A DNA stretch of 64,000 bases. Source: DATARH01 sp035504235 (GTDB lineage: Bacteria; Pseudomonadota; Alphaproteobacteria; ATCC43930; CGMCC-115725). A program made the translations under genes and the position numbers. Shown here piece by piece: positions 7,866 through 16,907 of the stretch (position 1 is the stretch's first letter; each line of letters starts with the position of its first letter). The notes below the pieces were generated by a model. The model did no database searches, had not been told where the DNA came from, and saw only the letters and a list, made by a program, of their open reading frames with translations. The stretch lies in assembly GCA_035504235.1 (NCBI GenBank), contig DATJSH010000156.1, positions 1-64,000 on the forward strand, written 5' to 3'.

Positions 7866-10800
7866 ATGAGCATATCTGCCCCTTTTATTCGCCGGCCGAT
7901 CGCGACGTCGCTGCTGATGCTCGGTGTCCTGGTGTTTGGCATCGGCGCCTACAACCTGCTGCCGGTCGCTGCGGTGCCCAATGTCGATTTCCCGACGATC
8001 ACGGTGACCGCGCAATATCCCGGCGCCAATCCGAACACGATGGCGTCGTCGGTCGCGACCCCGCTTGAAACGCAATTCACCTCGATCCCGTCGCTGGCAC
8101 AGATGACATCGTGGAGCGGCGTCGGCATCACCTCGATCACGCTGCAATTCGACCTGAGCCGCAGCATTGACGCCGCGGCGTCGGATGTGCAGCAGGCGAT
8201 CAACGCCGCGGCCGGGGTCTTGCCCGTGGGTATGCCGACACCGCCCACCTATCGCAAGGTGAACCCGGCGGATTTTCCGATCCTCATCTATGCCATCCAT
8301 TCGGATGCGGTGCCGCGGTACAAGATCGACGACTACGCTACCAATGTCTTGGCAGACCAACTTTCGACCCAGCCCGGGGTCGGACAAGTCTCCGTCTTTG
8401 GCTCGATGACGTATGCCGCCCGCGTGCAGATCGACCCGGCATCGCTCGCGGTGAAAGGGCTCGGGCTGGAAGACGTGCGCAGCGCGCTGCTCGCCGCGAC
8501 GGTCAACAACCCGAAAGGCGCAATCGAGGGCGAACACCGGTCCGTCTCGCTCGACACCAACGATCAGCTGTTCGACGCCGCGCAGTTCGGCGACGTCATT
8601 ATCGCCTACAAGAACGGTGCGCCGGTTCGCATTAAAGATGTCGGCGATGTCATCAACTCGGTGCAGAACTTGCGGCTCAACTCGTGGTTCGGCGACCAGC
8701 GGGCGGAGGGGATCGCGATCCAGCGGGCGCCGGGCGCGAATACGATCGATGTGGTCAACCGCATCCAGGCGTTGATGCCCAAGCTCGAGCAGTCATTGCC
8801 GCCGGCGGTCCATGTCGATCTGATGTCGGACCGGTCGGAGACGATCCGCGCTTCGGTGCATGACGTGCAATTCACGATGATGCTGACGATCGGTCTCGTC
8901 GTCGTCGTGATCTTCCTGTTTTTGCGAACCTTCTGGGCGACGATCATTCCGAGCCTGGCGGTTCCGTTGTCGCTGGTCGCCACCTTTGGCGTCATGTACG
9001 CCGGCGGCTACAGCATCGACAATATCTCGCTGATGGCGTTGACGATCTCGGTCGGTTTCGTCGTCGACGATGCCATCGTGATGATCGAGAACATCGTGCG
9101 CTATATCGAGCAGGGCGACGCGCCGTTCGAGGCCGCTCTGAAGGGCGCGGGGCAGATCGGTTTCACGATCATCTCCATCACCTTCTCGCTGATCGCGGTC
9201 TTCATCCCGCTGTTCCTGATGGGCGGGATCATCGGTCGCCTGTTCCGCGAATTTGCGGTGGTGGTCGCGGTGGCGGTGATCGCCTCGGCGATCATCTCGC
9301 TGACGCTCACCCCGGTCATGTGCTCGCTGTTTTTGAAACCGGAAGGCCTGCACGCTAAGGGCCGCTTCAACCGCGGCGCCGAACGCGTTTTCGACGCCGC
9401 ACTGCGCGGCTACGACCGCGGCCTCGGTTTCATTTTCCGGCACCAGTTTTTGGCGCTGCTGGCGACCTTGCTGCTGATGGTGGCAACCGGCTTCGTTTAC
9501 GTGAAAATGCCGAAAGGCTTCTTCCCGCAGCAGGATACCGGGTTCATTTTTGGCGAGCTCGACGTCCGCCAGGATTCGTCGGTCGCTCAGACCGACAAGC
9601 TGCGGGCGGAAGTGGTCAACTTCGTCATGCACGACCCCGCCGTGCAGGGGGTTTTCTCCTATGACGGAACCACGCCGTACAATCCGGCGGAGAATACGGC
9701 GCGCATCTTCTGGGGCTTGAAGCCCTACGACCAGCGCGACGCCACCGCGGGCGAGGTTATTGCCCGCCTGCGCAAGCAGGTCGCCAACATCCAGGGCGCC
9801 CAGTTCTACATGCAGGTGCCGCAAAACATCACGGTCGGCGGCCGGCTGTCGCGCACCCAGTACCAATACACGCTGACCGACACCAACAATGAGGAACTCG
9901 ACCACTGGGCGCCGATCCTCGAAAAGGAGATGCGGCAACTTCCACAGCTGCAGGACGTCGCCTCGGATCAGCAGAATGCCGCGGCGCATTTAGCGATCGA
10001 CGTCAACCGCGACACCGCCTCACGTCTTGGGTTGTCGGCCAATCTGATCGACCAGACGCTATACGACGCCTTCGGCCAGCGGCAGGTCACCACGATCTAT
10101 ACCGCGACCAACCAATACAAGGTCGTGCTCGAAGTGCAGCCGCAGTTCCAGCGCGACCCGAACCTGCTGTCGAAAATTTACGTCGCCACTCCGACCGGCG
10201 CGGAAGTCCCGCTGAGCAGCTTCGCCCGTTTCGTTGAGAAAACCGAGCCGCTGATGATCAACCATCAGGGCATCTTCCCGGCCGTGACCTTGTCGTTCAA
10301 CCTGGCGCCGGGCGCCGCGCTGGGGCAGGCGGTCGAGGCCATTCAGGCGATGACCGAAAGGCTGCACGTGCCGCCGACGCTCAATACCTCGTTCCAGGGA
10401 ACGGCCCAGGCGTTCCAGGCCTCGCTGTCGTCGATGCCGCTGCTCGTCGCCGCCGCGATTCTCGTCGTCTACATCGTGCTCGGCATCCTCTACGAAAGCT
10501 ACATCCACCCGATCACTATCTTGTCGGCGCTACCGTCGGCCGGGGTCGGCGCGCTGCTGCTGTTGTGGCTGCTGCATTATGATCTATCGGTCATCGCCAT
10601 CGTCGGCATCATCCTCTTGATCGGCATCGTCAAGAAGAACGCGATCATGATGATCGACTTCGCCTTGCAGGCGGAGCGGGTCGAGGGCAAAAGCCCGCAG
10701 GAGGCGATCCACCAGGCCTGCCTGCTGCGCTTCAGGCCGATCATGATGACGACCTTCGCGGCGCTGTTCGGCGCGATGCCGATTGCGTTCGGCCAGGGGG

Positions 10801-11024
10801 GCGGCTCTGAGCTGCGTCAGCCATTGGGCGTCGCGATCATCGGCGGCCTGCTCGTGTCGCAGTGGCTGACGCTCTATACGACGCCGGTCATCTATCTCTA
10901 TCTCGACCGGTTCAGCCGCCTCCTGGGCGGTTCGCGTCGCCGCCAATCGCGCCTCGCCGCAGCGCTGAGCGAGGCGCCGGCCGGCGCCGTCACCGTGGAG
11001 GAATCGCGTGGCGCTGCCGAGTGA
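7866..11024 (+). CDS. mdtC: RND multidrug efflux pump subunit (MdtC/MuxC type)
   Basis: 1,052 residues, closely similar along its whole length to the preceding RND gene (same SAPFIRRPIATSLLMLGVL opening, same TM4 motif SVGFVVDDAIVMIEN, same LIGIVKKNAIMMIDFALQ), so the pair arose by duplication. Differences are concentrated in the periplasmic loops, as expected for the two unequal protomers of an MdtBC-type pump. The C-terminus ends in a charged cytoplasmic tail (GSRRRQSRLAAALSEAPAG). Its last 17 bases overlap the start of the MarR regulator, whose ribosome-binding site lies inside this gene. Confidence 0.92.
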   Translation: MSISAPFIRRPIATSLLMLGVLVFGIGAYNLLPVAAVPNVDFPTITVTAQYPGANPNTMASSVATPLETQFTSIPSLAQMTSWSGVGITSITLQFDLSRSIDAAASDVQQAINAAAGVLPVGMPTPPTYRKVNPADFPILIYAIHSDAVPRYKIDDYATNVLADQLSTQPGVGQVSVFGSMTYAARVQIDPASLAVKGLGLEDVRSALLAATVNNPKGAIEGEHRSVSLDTNDQLFDAAQFGDVIIAYKNGAPVRIKDVGDVINSVQNLRLNSWFGDQRAEGIAIQRAPGANTIDVVNRIQALMPKLEQSLPPAVHVDLMSDRSETIRASVHDVQFTMMLTIGLVVVVIFLFLRTFWATIIPSLAVPLSLVATFGVMYAGGYSIDNISLMALTISVGFVVDDAIVMIENIVRYIEQGDAPFEAALKGAGQIGFTIISITFSLIAVFIPLFLMGGIIGRLFREFAVVVAVAVIASAIISLTLTPVMCSLFLKPEGLHAKGRFNRGAERVFDAALRGYDRGLGFIFRHQFLALLATLLLMVATGFVYVKMPKGFFPQQDTGFIFGELDVRQDSSVAQTDKLRAEVVNFVMHDPAVQGVFSYDGTTPYNPAENTARIFWGLKPYDQRDATAGEVIARLRKQVANIQGAQFYMQVPQNITVGGRLSRTQYQYTLTDTNNEELDHWAPILEKEMRQLPQLQDVASDQQNAAAHLAIDVNRDTASRLGLSANLIDQTLYDAFGQRQVTTIYTATNQYKVVLEVQPQFQRDPNLLSKIYVATPTGAEVPLSSFARFVEKTEPLMINHQGIFPAVTLSFNLAPGAALGQAVEAIQAMTERLHVPPTLNTSFQGTAQAFQASLSSMPLLVAAAILVVYIVLGILYESYIHPITILSALPSAGVGALLLLWLLHYDLSVIAIVGIILLIGIVKKNAIMMIDFALQAERVEGKSPQEAIHQACLLRFRPIMMTTFAALFGAMPIAFGQGGGSELRQPLGVAIIGGLLVSQWLTLYTTPVIYLYLDRFSRLLGGSRRRQSRLAAALSEAPAGAVTVEESRGAAE

Positions 11025-11565
11025 TGCCCTGCCAATGAACGCCCCGCTCGGCGCCGACGACTGGCTCGGCGCGGACGAGCGGCCCATTGCCGCCGCGCTG
11101 CTGCCGGGCATCGGGCATCGCGTGCACGCCGTTGCCCGGCTGATCCGCCGCCGCTTCGAGCGCAGCGTGCGTCAGGCCGGGCTGCCGATTACCCGGCTGC
11201 AGGCGGCGCTGTTGATCCGCATTGCGCGCCACCCCGGCGTCAGCCAGACCGCCGCCGCGACCGATCTCGACATCGAGCCCATCGCGCTGGTCCGCATGCT
11301 CGACCGGCTGCACGAGGAAGGCCTGGTCGAGCGGCGTGCCCATCCGACCGACCGGCGCGTTCGCACGCTGTGGCTGACCCCACTCGCCTGGCCGGTCGTC
11401 AACCGCATCCTCGAGATCAACCTAGTTGTCCGCGAGGAGGCGTGCGCCGGGCTTTCGCCGGCGGTGCGCGACATGGTGATGGATGCGCTCGACCACATGA
11501 AGAATAACCTTGCCGCGGCCGAAGCGGCCGCCGAGCCGACCGATCAGGCGCGGGTCGCGGAGTAG
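11008..11565 (+). CDS. MarR-family transcriptional regulator
   Basis: 185 residues, starting at GTG within the end of the RND gene; GGAGGA at 10997-11002 is 5 bases upstream, so translation is probably coupled to the pump. A winged helix-turn-helix is clear: helices ITRLQAALLIRIARHPGVSQ and TAAATDLDIEPIALVRMLDR, then the wing LVERRAHPTDRRVRTLWLT, which carries the DxR motif of MarR proteins. Terminal helices would form the dimer interface. Members commonly repress adjacent efflux genes and release DNA on binding phenolic ligands. Being last in the operon rather than divergent from it is less usual. The palindrome at 3378-3389 is a candidate target. Confidence 0.88.
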   Translation: MALPSDALPMNAPLGADDWLGADERPIAAALLPGIGHRVHAVARLIRRRFERSVRQAGLPITRLQAALLIRIARHPGVSQTAAATDLDIEPIALVRMLDRLHEEGLVERRAHPTDRRVRTLWLTPLAWPVVNRILEINLVVREEACAGLSPAVRDMVMDALDHMKNNLAAAEAAAEPTDQARVAE

Positions 11566-11570
11566 CTAGC

Positions 11571-12113
11571 TCAGGCTGGCCCGGCGGTGACGCTTTCGAT
11601 GACCTCGGCTTCGTGTGTCTTCAGGTTGAACTTGAGCCGCGGCACGCGGTCGAGGTCGGTGCCGGTGACGCGCACAAAGCGCGCGCCGTCGGGGTAGTCG
11701 ATCGAATGGATCGCGCGGATGTCGTATGTGCCGGCATGACCGGGGTCGAGCCGGTACTGCCGCGCGACCTCGATCTCTGCTGGGCCGGGGCCATCGCCCT
11801 TGGTGCGGCGCCACTCGGTCATATCGGTGTATTGGGTCGCCTGGCCATAGACCGCCCACGACGCGCCATGGTCATGCGGCGGTGATTTCGACGCCTTGGC
11901 GTTAACGTGCGACAGCACGACAAAACCGAGCTCGGGATCTTCGTAGAGCGTGTGGCGGCCTGGCTCCATCGCCAGCACATGCTCGTCGACGAAAGACTTC
12001 TCGGCCAATAGACGCTCCAAATTCCTGCGCACCGCCTCGCGCCCGCCCGGCCCCTTGTCGGCCTTCAGCGCGTCGCGGCAATCGTTGCAGAACGCATCGA
12101 GATCGTAAGTCAT
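11571..12113 (-). CDS. Cupin, cysteine dioxygenase-like protein
   Basis: 180 residues, start ATG (MTYDLDAFCNDCRDAL). A GTG six codons earlier is possible, but a strong GGAGGA lies between the two, so the ATG is preferred. The central SPPHDHGASWAVYGQATQYTDM carries the HxH metal-binding pair of the cupin fold, and a later H (IRAIHSIDYPDG) could be the third ligand, as in cysteine dioxygenase-type Fe(II) enzymes. The real substrate is uncertain; plant and bacterial thiol dioxygenase-like cupins share this layout. It lies just downstream of an SDR on the same strand (14-bp gap), suggesting one transcript. Confidence 0.65.
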   Translation of the reverse strand: MTYDLDAFCNDCRDALKADKGPGGREAVRRNLERLLAEKSFVDEHVLAMEPGRHTLYEDPELGFVVLSHVNAKASKSPPHDHGASWAVYGQATQYTDMTEWRRTKGDGPGPAEIEVARQYRLDPGHAGTYDIRAIHSIDYPDGARFVRVTGTDLDRVPRLKFNLKTHEAEVIESVTAGPA

Positions 12114-12127
12114 CGCGTTTCCTCCGT

Positions 12128-12880
12128 TCACGTCGCCAGATAGCCGCCGTCGACATAAAGCTCGGCGCCGGTGATGTACGAGGCCTCGTCCGAGGCAAGG
12201 AACAAGACGGCGTTCGCCACTTCCTCAACCCGGCCGTCGCGGCCGAGCGGTACCTGTTCGAGCATCTTGGCGCGCACCACGGGATCGGCGGTGCGCCCGG
12301 AGGTGCGCATCGGCGGCATGAGACCGGGATGCACCGAATTGACCCGGATATTGTGCCGGCCGTGTTGCACCGCGCCGACCTTGGTCATCGTGCGGATCGC
12401 CCCCTTCGAGGCGTTGTAGGCGGCGTGGATGCCGCGCTGCCCGGTGACCCCTGAGATCGACGAGATGTTGACGATCGCGCCGCCGCCGGCCTTGCGCATT
12501 TCCGGGATCGCGTACTTCATGCCGAAAAACGCGCCGCGCGCGTTGACGTCCATGATCTTGTCCCAGGCCTCGGTGTCGTAGAGGTCCTCGACCGCGCTGC
12601 CGCTGATCCCAGCGTTGTTGACGAGGATGTCGAGCTTGCCGAAATCCTCAACCGTCGCAGCGACGACACCCTTCCAATTTGCCTCGTCGGTGACGTCGAG
12701 GTGGTGAAAGCTCGCCGCGCCATTGGCGGCGACGATCTCGGCGGCGATCTTCTTGCCCTCGTCGTCGAGCTGGTCGGCGATGGCGACCTTGGCGCCCTCG
12801 CGCGCGAAGATGCGCGCCATGCTGGCGCCCATGCCCGACGCGGCGCCGGTGATCAGCGCAACCTTGCCTTCCAATCTCAT
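12128..12880 (-). CDS. SDR-family NAD(P)-dependent oxidoreductase
   Basis: 250 residues. The ATG giving MRLEGKVALITGAASGMG is chosen because GGGGAGGA precedes it and SDRs normally start a few residues before the glycine-rich loop; the 18 residues further upstream come from an intergenic repeat. Classical SDR features are visible: TGAASGMG cofactor loop, a D at the end of the second strand (IADQLDDEG) suggesting NAD preference, NNAG, catalytic Ser in NISSISG, YNASK catalytic pair, and the PG motif after the sixth strand (VHPGLMPP). The C-terminal GGYLAT is typical of the 3-oxoacyl-ACP reductase/glucose dehydrogenase group. The substrate is not predictable. Confidence 0.85.
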   Translation of the reverse strand: MRLEGKVALITGAASGMGASMARIFAREGAKVAIADQLDDEGKKIAAEIVAANGAASFHHLDVTDEANWKGVVAATVEDFGKLDILVNNAGISGSAVEDLYDTEAWDKIMDVNARGAFFGMKYAIPEMRKAGGGAIVNISSISGVTGQRGIHAAYNASKGAIRTMTKVGAVQHGRHNIRVNSVHPGLMPPMRTSGRTADPVVRAKMLEQVPLGRDGRVEEVANAVLFLASDEASYITGAELYVDGGYLAT

Positions 12881-12894
12881 CACATCCTCCCCTT

Positions 12895-12965
12895 CGTCAT
12901 TTCTGCGAAAGCGGGAACCCAGGGCGCGACGCAATGGTGGCCCTGGACCCCCGCCTGCGCGGGGG
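12895..12965. repeat. Intergenic palindromic repeat (REP-like)
   Basis: Imperfect inverted repeat. The left arm (12895-12924) contains GCGAAAGCGGGAACCCAGGG and the right arm (12941-12965) contains CCCTGGACCCCCGCC. This CGTCATT...GCGGGAA...CCAGGG pattern resembles a class of short palindromes scattered between genes in many alphaproteobacteria. It sits between sir2 and the SDR, immediately upstream of the SDR ribosome-binding site, so it may be transcribed as a leader hairpin. Confidence 0.65.
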
Positions 12966-12986
12966 CGCGAGGCATACAGTGCCTCG

Positions 12987-13742
12987 TCAATTCACCCCCG
13001 CCGCCTCGCCCAGCGTGTCGCCGATAGGCTCGTGCAGCACCAGATCGGCGATGCGGTCGAGCCCGGTTTCCTCGCGGTTGACGATGACGAGCCGCGCGCC
13101 GTTTTCCTTTGCGATCTGCGGGAAGCCGGCGGCGGGATAGACGACCAGCGACGAGCCGAGCACGATGAAGAGGTCGGCCGCCAGCGTCTCCTGCTGCGCG
13201 CGCTGCATCGCCAGCACCGGCATCGCCTGGCCGAAGGACACGGTCGCGGTCTTCACATGGCCGAGGCATTTGTCGCATGGCGGCACCGCGCCGTCGCGCT
13301 CGAAGATCGCGCGCAAATCGGCGATCTCGTAGCGCTCGCCGCAATCGAGGCAGGTCGCGTAGGTCGTGTTGCCGTGCAGCTCGACGATCTTGTCGCGCGG
13401 GATGCCCGAGGCTTCGTGCAGCCCGTCGATGTTCTGGGTGATGACACAGGACACCTTGCCGCGACGCACCAGCGCATCGACCGCGCGGTGCCCGCGATTG
13501 GGTTCGGCCGCGTGGAAGATGTCCTCCATCGCGAAGCGCCGCCGCCAGGTCTCGTCGCGCGCCTCCTGCGAGGCGATGAATTCGTCGAAATAAATGGGGG
13601 CCATCTGGGTCCAGATGCCGCCGGGGCTGCGGAAATCGGGGATGCCGCTTTCGGTCGAGATACCAGCCCCGGTGAACACGACGACGCGCTTCGCCTCGGC
13701 CAACATGCGTTTGAGCGCGGCGCCGCCGCTTGTCTGTGGCAT
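12987..13742 (-). CDS. cobB: NAD-dependent protein deacylase, Sir2 family
   Basis: 251 residues. All sirtuin hallmarks are present: NAD-binding FTGAGISTESGIPDFRS, the TQNIDGLHE motif, the catalytic His in ELHGNTTYATC, and a zinc-binding set of four cysteines (CLDCGERYEI and PPCDKCLG). Further NAD-binding residues appear as GSSLVVYPAAG and VIVNRE. It removes acyl groups from protein lysines using NAD. The deacetylase/desuccinylase preference cannot be set: I do not see the Tyr-Arg pair of CobB/SIRT5 at the usual place (the segment reads GIWTQMAPIYFDEF). It is last in a same-strand group with the zinc alcohol dehydrogenase upstream (44-bp gap). Confidence 0.9.
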   Translation of the reverse strand: MPQTSGGAALKRMLAEAKRVVVFTGAGISTESGIPDFRSPGGIWTQMAPIYFDEFIASQEARDETWRRRFAMEDIFHAAEPNRGHRAVDALVRRGKVSCVITQNIDGLHEASGIPRDKIVELHGNTTYATCLDCGERYEIADLRAIFERDGAVPPCDKCLGHVKTATVSFGQAMPVLAMQRAQQETLAADLFIVLGSSLVVYPAAGFPQIAKENGARLVIVNREETGLDRIADLVLHEPIGDTLGEAAGVN

Positions 13743-13786
13743 GCGCCTACTTTGGCAAAAGCGCTGGGGTGCGCCAAGCGCCTCGA

Positions 13787-14806
13787 TTACCCTTGCATCG
13801 TCAGCACGACGCGGAACCGTGCCTGGCCGCTCATCATCCGCTCGTAGGCCTCATTGACCCGCGATAGCGGGTAGACTTCGTTCATCGACTTGACGCCGTT
13901 CAATTGGCTGAAGGCGAGCGTGTCCTCGGAATCGCTGGCGACGCCGGAATACCAGCCCTTGATCGAGCGACTCCCGAAGATCAGGAACAGCGAATCGGCG
14001 CTGAGCGAGGGCACCGCGCCGATCACCATCAGCGTGCCGTTGACACCGAGCCCGTGCTGGATTTCCGCCATCGCCTCGCCGCTCGTCACCGTGGCGAGGA
14101 TCGCCTTGGCGCCCCCCAATTTCTGCAGCGCCGCCGCGGCGTCCTCCGCATTGCTGTCGATGTAGTGGTGCGCGCCGAGCTGACGGGCGAAATCGGCCTT
14201 GTCGGCGCCGCGGGCGACCGCGACCGTCTCGAAGCCGAGCTTCCTCGCATATTGCACGCCGAGATGGCCGAGCCCGCCGATCCCGTGCACCGCGACGAGA
14301 TCGCCTGGGCGCGCGCCGGAATGGCGCAGTGCGTTGAAGGTGGTGATGCCGGCGCACATCAGCGGCCCGCCATCGGTCGCCGACAGGCCGTCGGGGACAT
14401 GCGCCACCGAACTCGCCGGCGCGATCATGTATTCGCCGTAGCCGCCGTCATGGCTGATGCCGGTAACTAGCGCCTCAGTCTGACAGGCGAAGGCATCGCC
14501 GTGACGGCAGTTGTGGCAATAGCCGCAATTGCCGCCATGCCAGCCTACCCCAGCGCGCTCACCTTCCCGCCAGCCATGCACTTCCGGGCCGATCGCATCG
14601 AGCGTGCCGATCACCTCGTGGCCGGGGACGCGCGGGTAGACAATCCCCGGAAAGAGCCCGTCTTTCGTCACGCTGTCGCTGTGGCAGACGCCGCAGGCCT
14701 CGACCTTGATGCGGATTTGTCCCGCGCCGGGTTCGGGGATGTCGCGCTCGACGAGTTCGAAGGGACCTTTTGCATGGGGAACTTGGGCGACGCGCATCTT
14801 GGGCAT
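13787..14806 (-). CDS. Zinc-dependent alcohol dehydrogenase (MDR family)
   Basis: 339 residues. Medium-chain dehydrogenase with catalytic zinc ligands in ACGVCHSDS and PGHEVIG, and a structural-zinc lobe with four cysteines (NCGYCHNCRHGDAFAC). The Rossmann domain has GIGGLGHLGVQYARKLG, and the following ARGAD suggests NADP may be accepted rather than strictly NAD. Its pattern fits the AdhP/AdhA group oxidising primary alcohols or reducing aldehydes. A second ATG three codons in is an alternative start. It is divergent from an SDR across 125 bp and followed by sir2. Confidence 0.87.
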   Translation of the reverse strand: MPKMRVAQVPHAKGPFELVERDIPEPGAGQIRIKVEACGVCHSDSVTKDGLFPGIVYPRVPGHEVIGTLDAIGPEVHGWREGERAGVGWHGGNCGYCHNCRHGDAFACQTEALVTGISHDGGYGEYMIAPASSVAHVPDGLSATDGGPLMCAGITTFNALRHSGARPGDLVAVHGIGGLGHLGVQYARKLGFETVAVARGADKADFARQLGAHHYIDSNAEDAAAALQKLGGAKAILATVTSGEAMAEIQHGLGVNGTLMVIGAVPSLSADSLFLIFGSRSIKGWYSGVASDSEDTLAFSQLNGVKSMNEVYPLSRVNEAYERMMSGQARFRVVLTMQG

Positions 14807-14931
14807 GGGGAGATCTCCGCAACGGAACGTCGATTATGGAGGTGGGTATTCGCCCGGAGAAATTCGACGCATCAATCGTGCCGGAAAGGCTAAACTCGCC
14901 GGATGACCGTCGCGTGTCGGGGAGGGCGAGG

Positions 14932-15717
14932 ATGGAGCTTGGGTTGCGCGGCAAGAAGGCACTGATCACCGGCGCGTCGAAGGGGATCGGACGCGCTTGC
15001 GCCGAAATGCTCGCCGGGGAGGGCTGCGACGTCGCGCTGGTCTCGCGCACCGCGGCCGATCTCGACACGGCGCGGCGCGAGATCGCGGCGAAGCACAATG
15101 TCGGGGTGCGCGTCTTTGCCCTCGACCTCAGCAACGGCAAGAATGTCGACAGGCTGGCCGCCGAGTGCGCCGACATCGACATCCTCGTCAACAATGCCGG
15201 CGCGATCCCCGGCGGCAATCTCGACGCGATCACCGAGGATCGCTGGCGCGCCGCCTGGGATCTCAAGGTCTTCGGCTATGTGAACATGACGCGGCGCTTT
15301 TATGCGCAGATGCGCGAGCGCGGGCATGGGGTCATCGTCAACGTGCTGGGGGCGGCGGGCGAGAACCCGGACGTCAACTACATCGCCGGCTCGTCGGGCA
15401 ATGCCTCGCTGATGGCCTTCACCCGCGCGATCGGCGGCGCCGCGCCGCGCGACAATCTCCGCGTCGTCGGCATCAACCCCGGCCCGGTCTTGACCGAGCG
15501 GCTCATCACCCTCACCAAGACGCGTGCCCGCGACGTGCTCGGCGACGAAAGCCGCTGGGAGGAATTGATGAAAGGACACGCATTCGGCCGTGTCGCCAAG
15601 CCCGAGGAGATCGCCGCGATGGTCGCCTTTGTCGCGTCCGACCGAGTGTCGGGCTACACCACGGGCAACATCATCACCATCGACGGCGGCGCCACCAGCC
15701 GGCGCAGCGCGATCTGA
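14932..15717 (+). CDS. SDR-family protein with an atypical active site
   Basis: 261 residues. The ATG is chosen for GGGGAGG just upstream and for its position relative to the cofactor loop (TGASKGIG); 54 further in-frame residues upstream are unlike the family. NNAG is present (NNAGAIPGGN), as is a PG motif (INPGPVLTERL) and the usual C-terminus (TTGNIITIDGGATSRRS). Where classical SDRs have YxxxK this protein reads NYIAGSSGN, so the catalytic lysine is replaced by Ser. This could be a divergent subfamily with altered chemistry or a loss of oxidoreductase activity. The stop is followed after 2 bases by a membrane-protein gene. Confidence 0.8.
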   Translation: MELGLRGKKALITGASKGIGRACAEMLAGEGCDVALVSRTAADLDTARREIAAKHNVGVRVFALDLSNGKNVDRLAAECADIDILVNNAGAIPGGNLDAITEDRWRAAWDLKVFGYVNMTRRFYAQMRERGHGVIVNVLGAAGENPDVNYIAGSSGNASLMAFTRAIGGAAPRDNLRVVGINPGPVLTERLITLTKTRARDVLGDESRWEELMKGHAFGRVAKPEEIAAMVAFVASDRVSGYTTGNIITIDGGATSRRSAI

Positions 15718-15719
15718 CG

Positions 15720-16907
15720 ATGACAACCTGGTCGCTGGCGCCGCAGACCGCTGGCCCGCTCATTTGCGGTCTTCTCACATTCATTTTTGTGCTCGGCATT
15801 ATCGGTGTCGGATTGGCGAGGGTTCTCTCCGCTCTGGTTGTCGCAATCATCGCGCTTTTTGCACTCGAGACCTTCGCGGAAATTGCGAGCTCGCAGTCGT
15901 TGCTTATGGACTTGTCGGGGGCGGCTGCGGGCATCGTCGTCGGGCTGGCGCTGGGTCATTTCGTCGGGTTTAAGGGCTTCCAGCACCTTCGAGATTCGTG
16001 GCGTCTCGTGCTGAATCAGATTATTGGCGATTACCGGATTCTCGTTGTTTTTATCGCGATCGCCGTGGCCGTCCTGATCACGTTGGTGTTCGCGCATCTA
16101 CGGGTGGATGAGAAATCCACGACGTTCTGGCACGGATTTTATGAGTCGTGGACGGCCAGCATCGTGTTCTTCGCGATATTGGGTGTCGCTGGAACGATTG
16201 TGTCGTTGTATCGCCCTGAAAAGGATGCGTTTGAGGCGAAGGTCCGCATTTTATGCGGCGGCGCCATGGGCTCGGAAGTGGACTATATCCGCGAAAACAT
16301 TACGAAAATCGGTTATTTCGCCGAGTCGGTTGTCCGAACGTACACGATCGTGGATTGGGATCCCGGTCGCCGGGCCTACGAAATCGAAGTCAGTCATCAC
16401 AGCGTGAACCGAAATTTCTTTGATGACGATGCATCGGATACAGGGAGGTTTGCCCTGACGCCGGACCCGTTGGGCGATCCGCCCCTGGACCCAGTGGGCA
16501 GGCTGATCGAAGTGAACGTCGATGGCAAGCAAGTGTTCGGGGCGGAGGATATCCCGCTCGCAGGAATCGATCAGAAATGGCCCGTCCCCTTGCGCAAGGG
16601 CGGGCGGGTGCAGGTCCTCGTGCGCCATCGGGCCTGGTACGGCGTTACGGTCACGCACCGCTTCCGACCGGCACGATTCGCCAAGACGGTGACCGTCAAG
16701 CTGCGGTCCGAATTGCCGACGGTGAAGCCGATGTTCAGCGCCACGGTCTATCAGCGCGAGGTTGTCGATTTCCGCCGTAACGAGGCCGGCGCGAAGGTCC
16801 TGCATCAAAAGGCGCTTGATCCTTCCATCACCTATGAGCACATCCCGTCGGCGCGAAATTGCCTTCCCAATCAACCGGCTTTCGAGTTCGAGCTCAAACC
16901 GCCTTGA
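15720..16907 (+). CDS. Hypothetical membrane protein with large soluble C-terminal domain
   Basis: 395 residues, start ATG 2 bases after the SDR stop. I do not recognise the family. Four or five hydrophobic stretches occupy the first ~165 residues (around 10-30, 33-52, 60-82, 100-122 and 140-160). A soluble region of ~230 residues follows, with beta-rich segments (YEIEVSHHSVNRNFFDDD, LIEVNVDGKQVFGAEDIPL, KGGRVQVLVRHRAWYGVTVTH) and no known motif. Base composition is visibly lower in GC than in the flanking genes (many TTT, ATT and AAA codons), which may mean recent acquisition. An apparently longer frame starting inside the SDR is an overlap artefact. Function unknown. Confidence 0.7.
   Translation: MTTWSLAPQTAGPLICGLLTFIFVLGIIGVGLARVLSALVVAIIALFALETFAEIASSQSLLMDLSGAAAGIVVGLALGHFVGFKGFQHLRDSWRLVLNQIIGDYRILVVFIAIAVAVLITLVFAHLRVDEKSTTFWHGFYESWTASIVFFAILGVAGTIVSLYRPEKDAFEAKVRILCGGAMGSEVDYIRENITKIGYFAESVVRTYTIVDWDPGRRAYEIEVSHHSVNRNFFDDDASDTGRFALTPDPLGDPPLDPVGRLIEVNVDGKQVFGAEDIPLAGIDQKWPVPLRKGGRVQVLVRHRAWYGVTVTHRFRPARFAKTVTVKLRSELPTVKPMFSATVYQREVVDFRRNEAGAKVLHQKALDPSITYEHIPSARNCLPNQPAFEFELKPP

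Noticed and set aside
5741..9989. Long minus-strand frames opposite both RND genes
   Set aside because: They mirror the high-GC third-position pattern of the pump genes, are rich in R, D and H, and have no domain features.
14997..16907. A 636-residue reading of the membrane protein
   Set aside because: Its first ~240 residues are arginine-rich shadow of the SDR gene.
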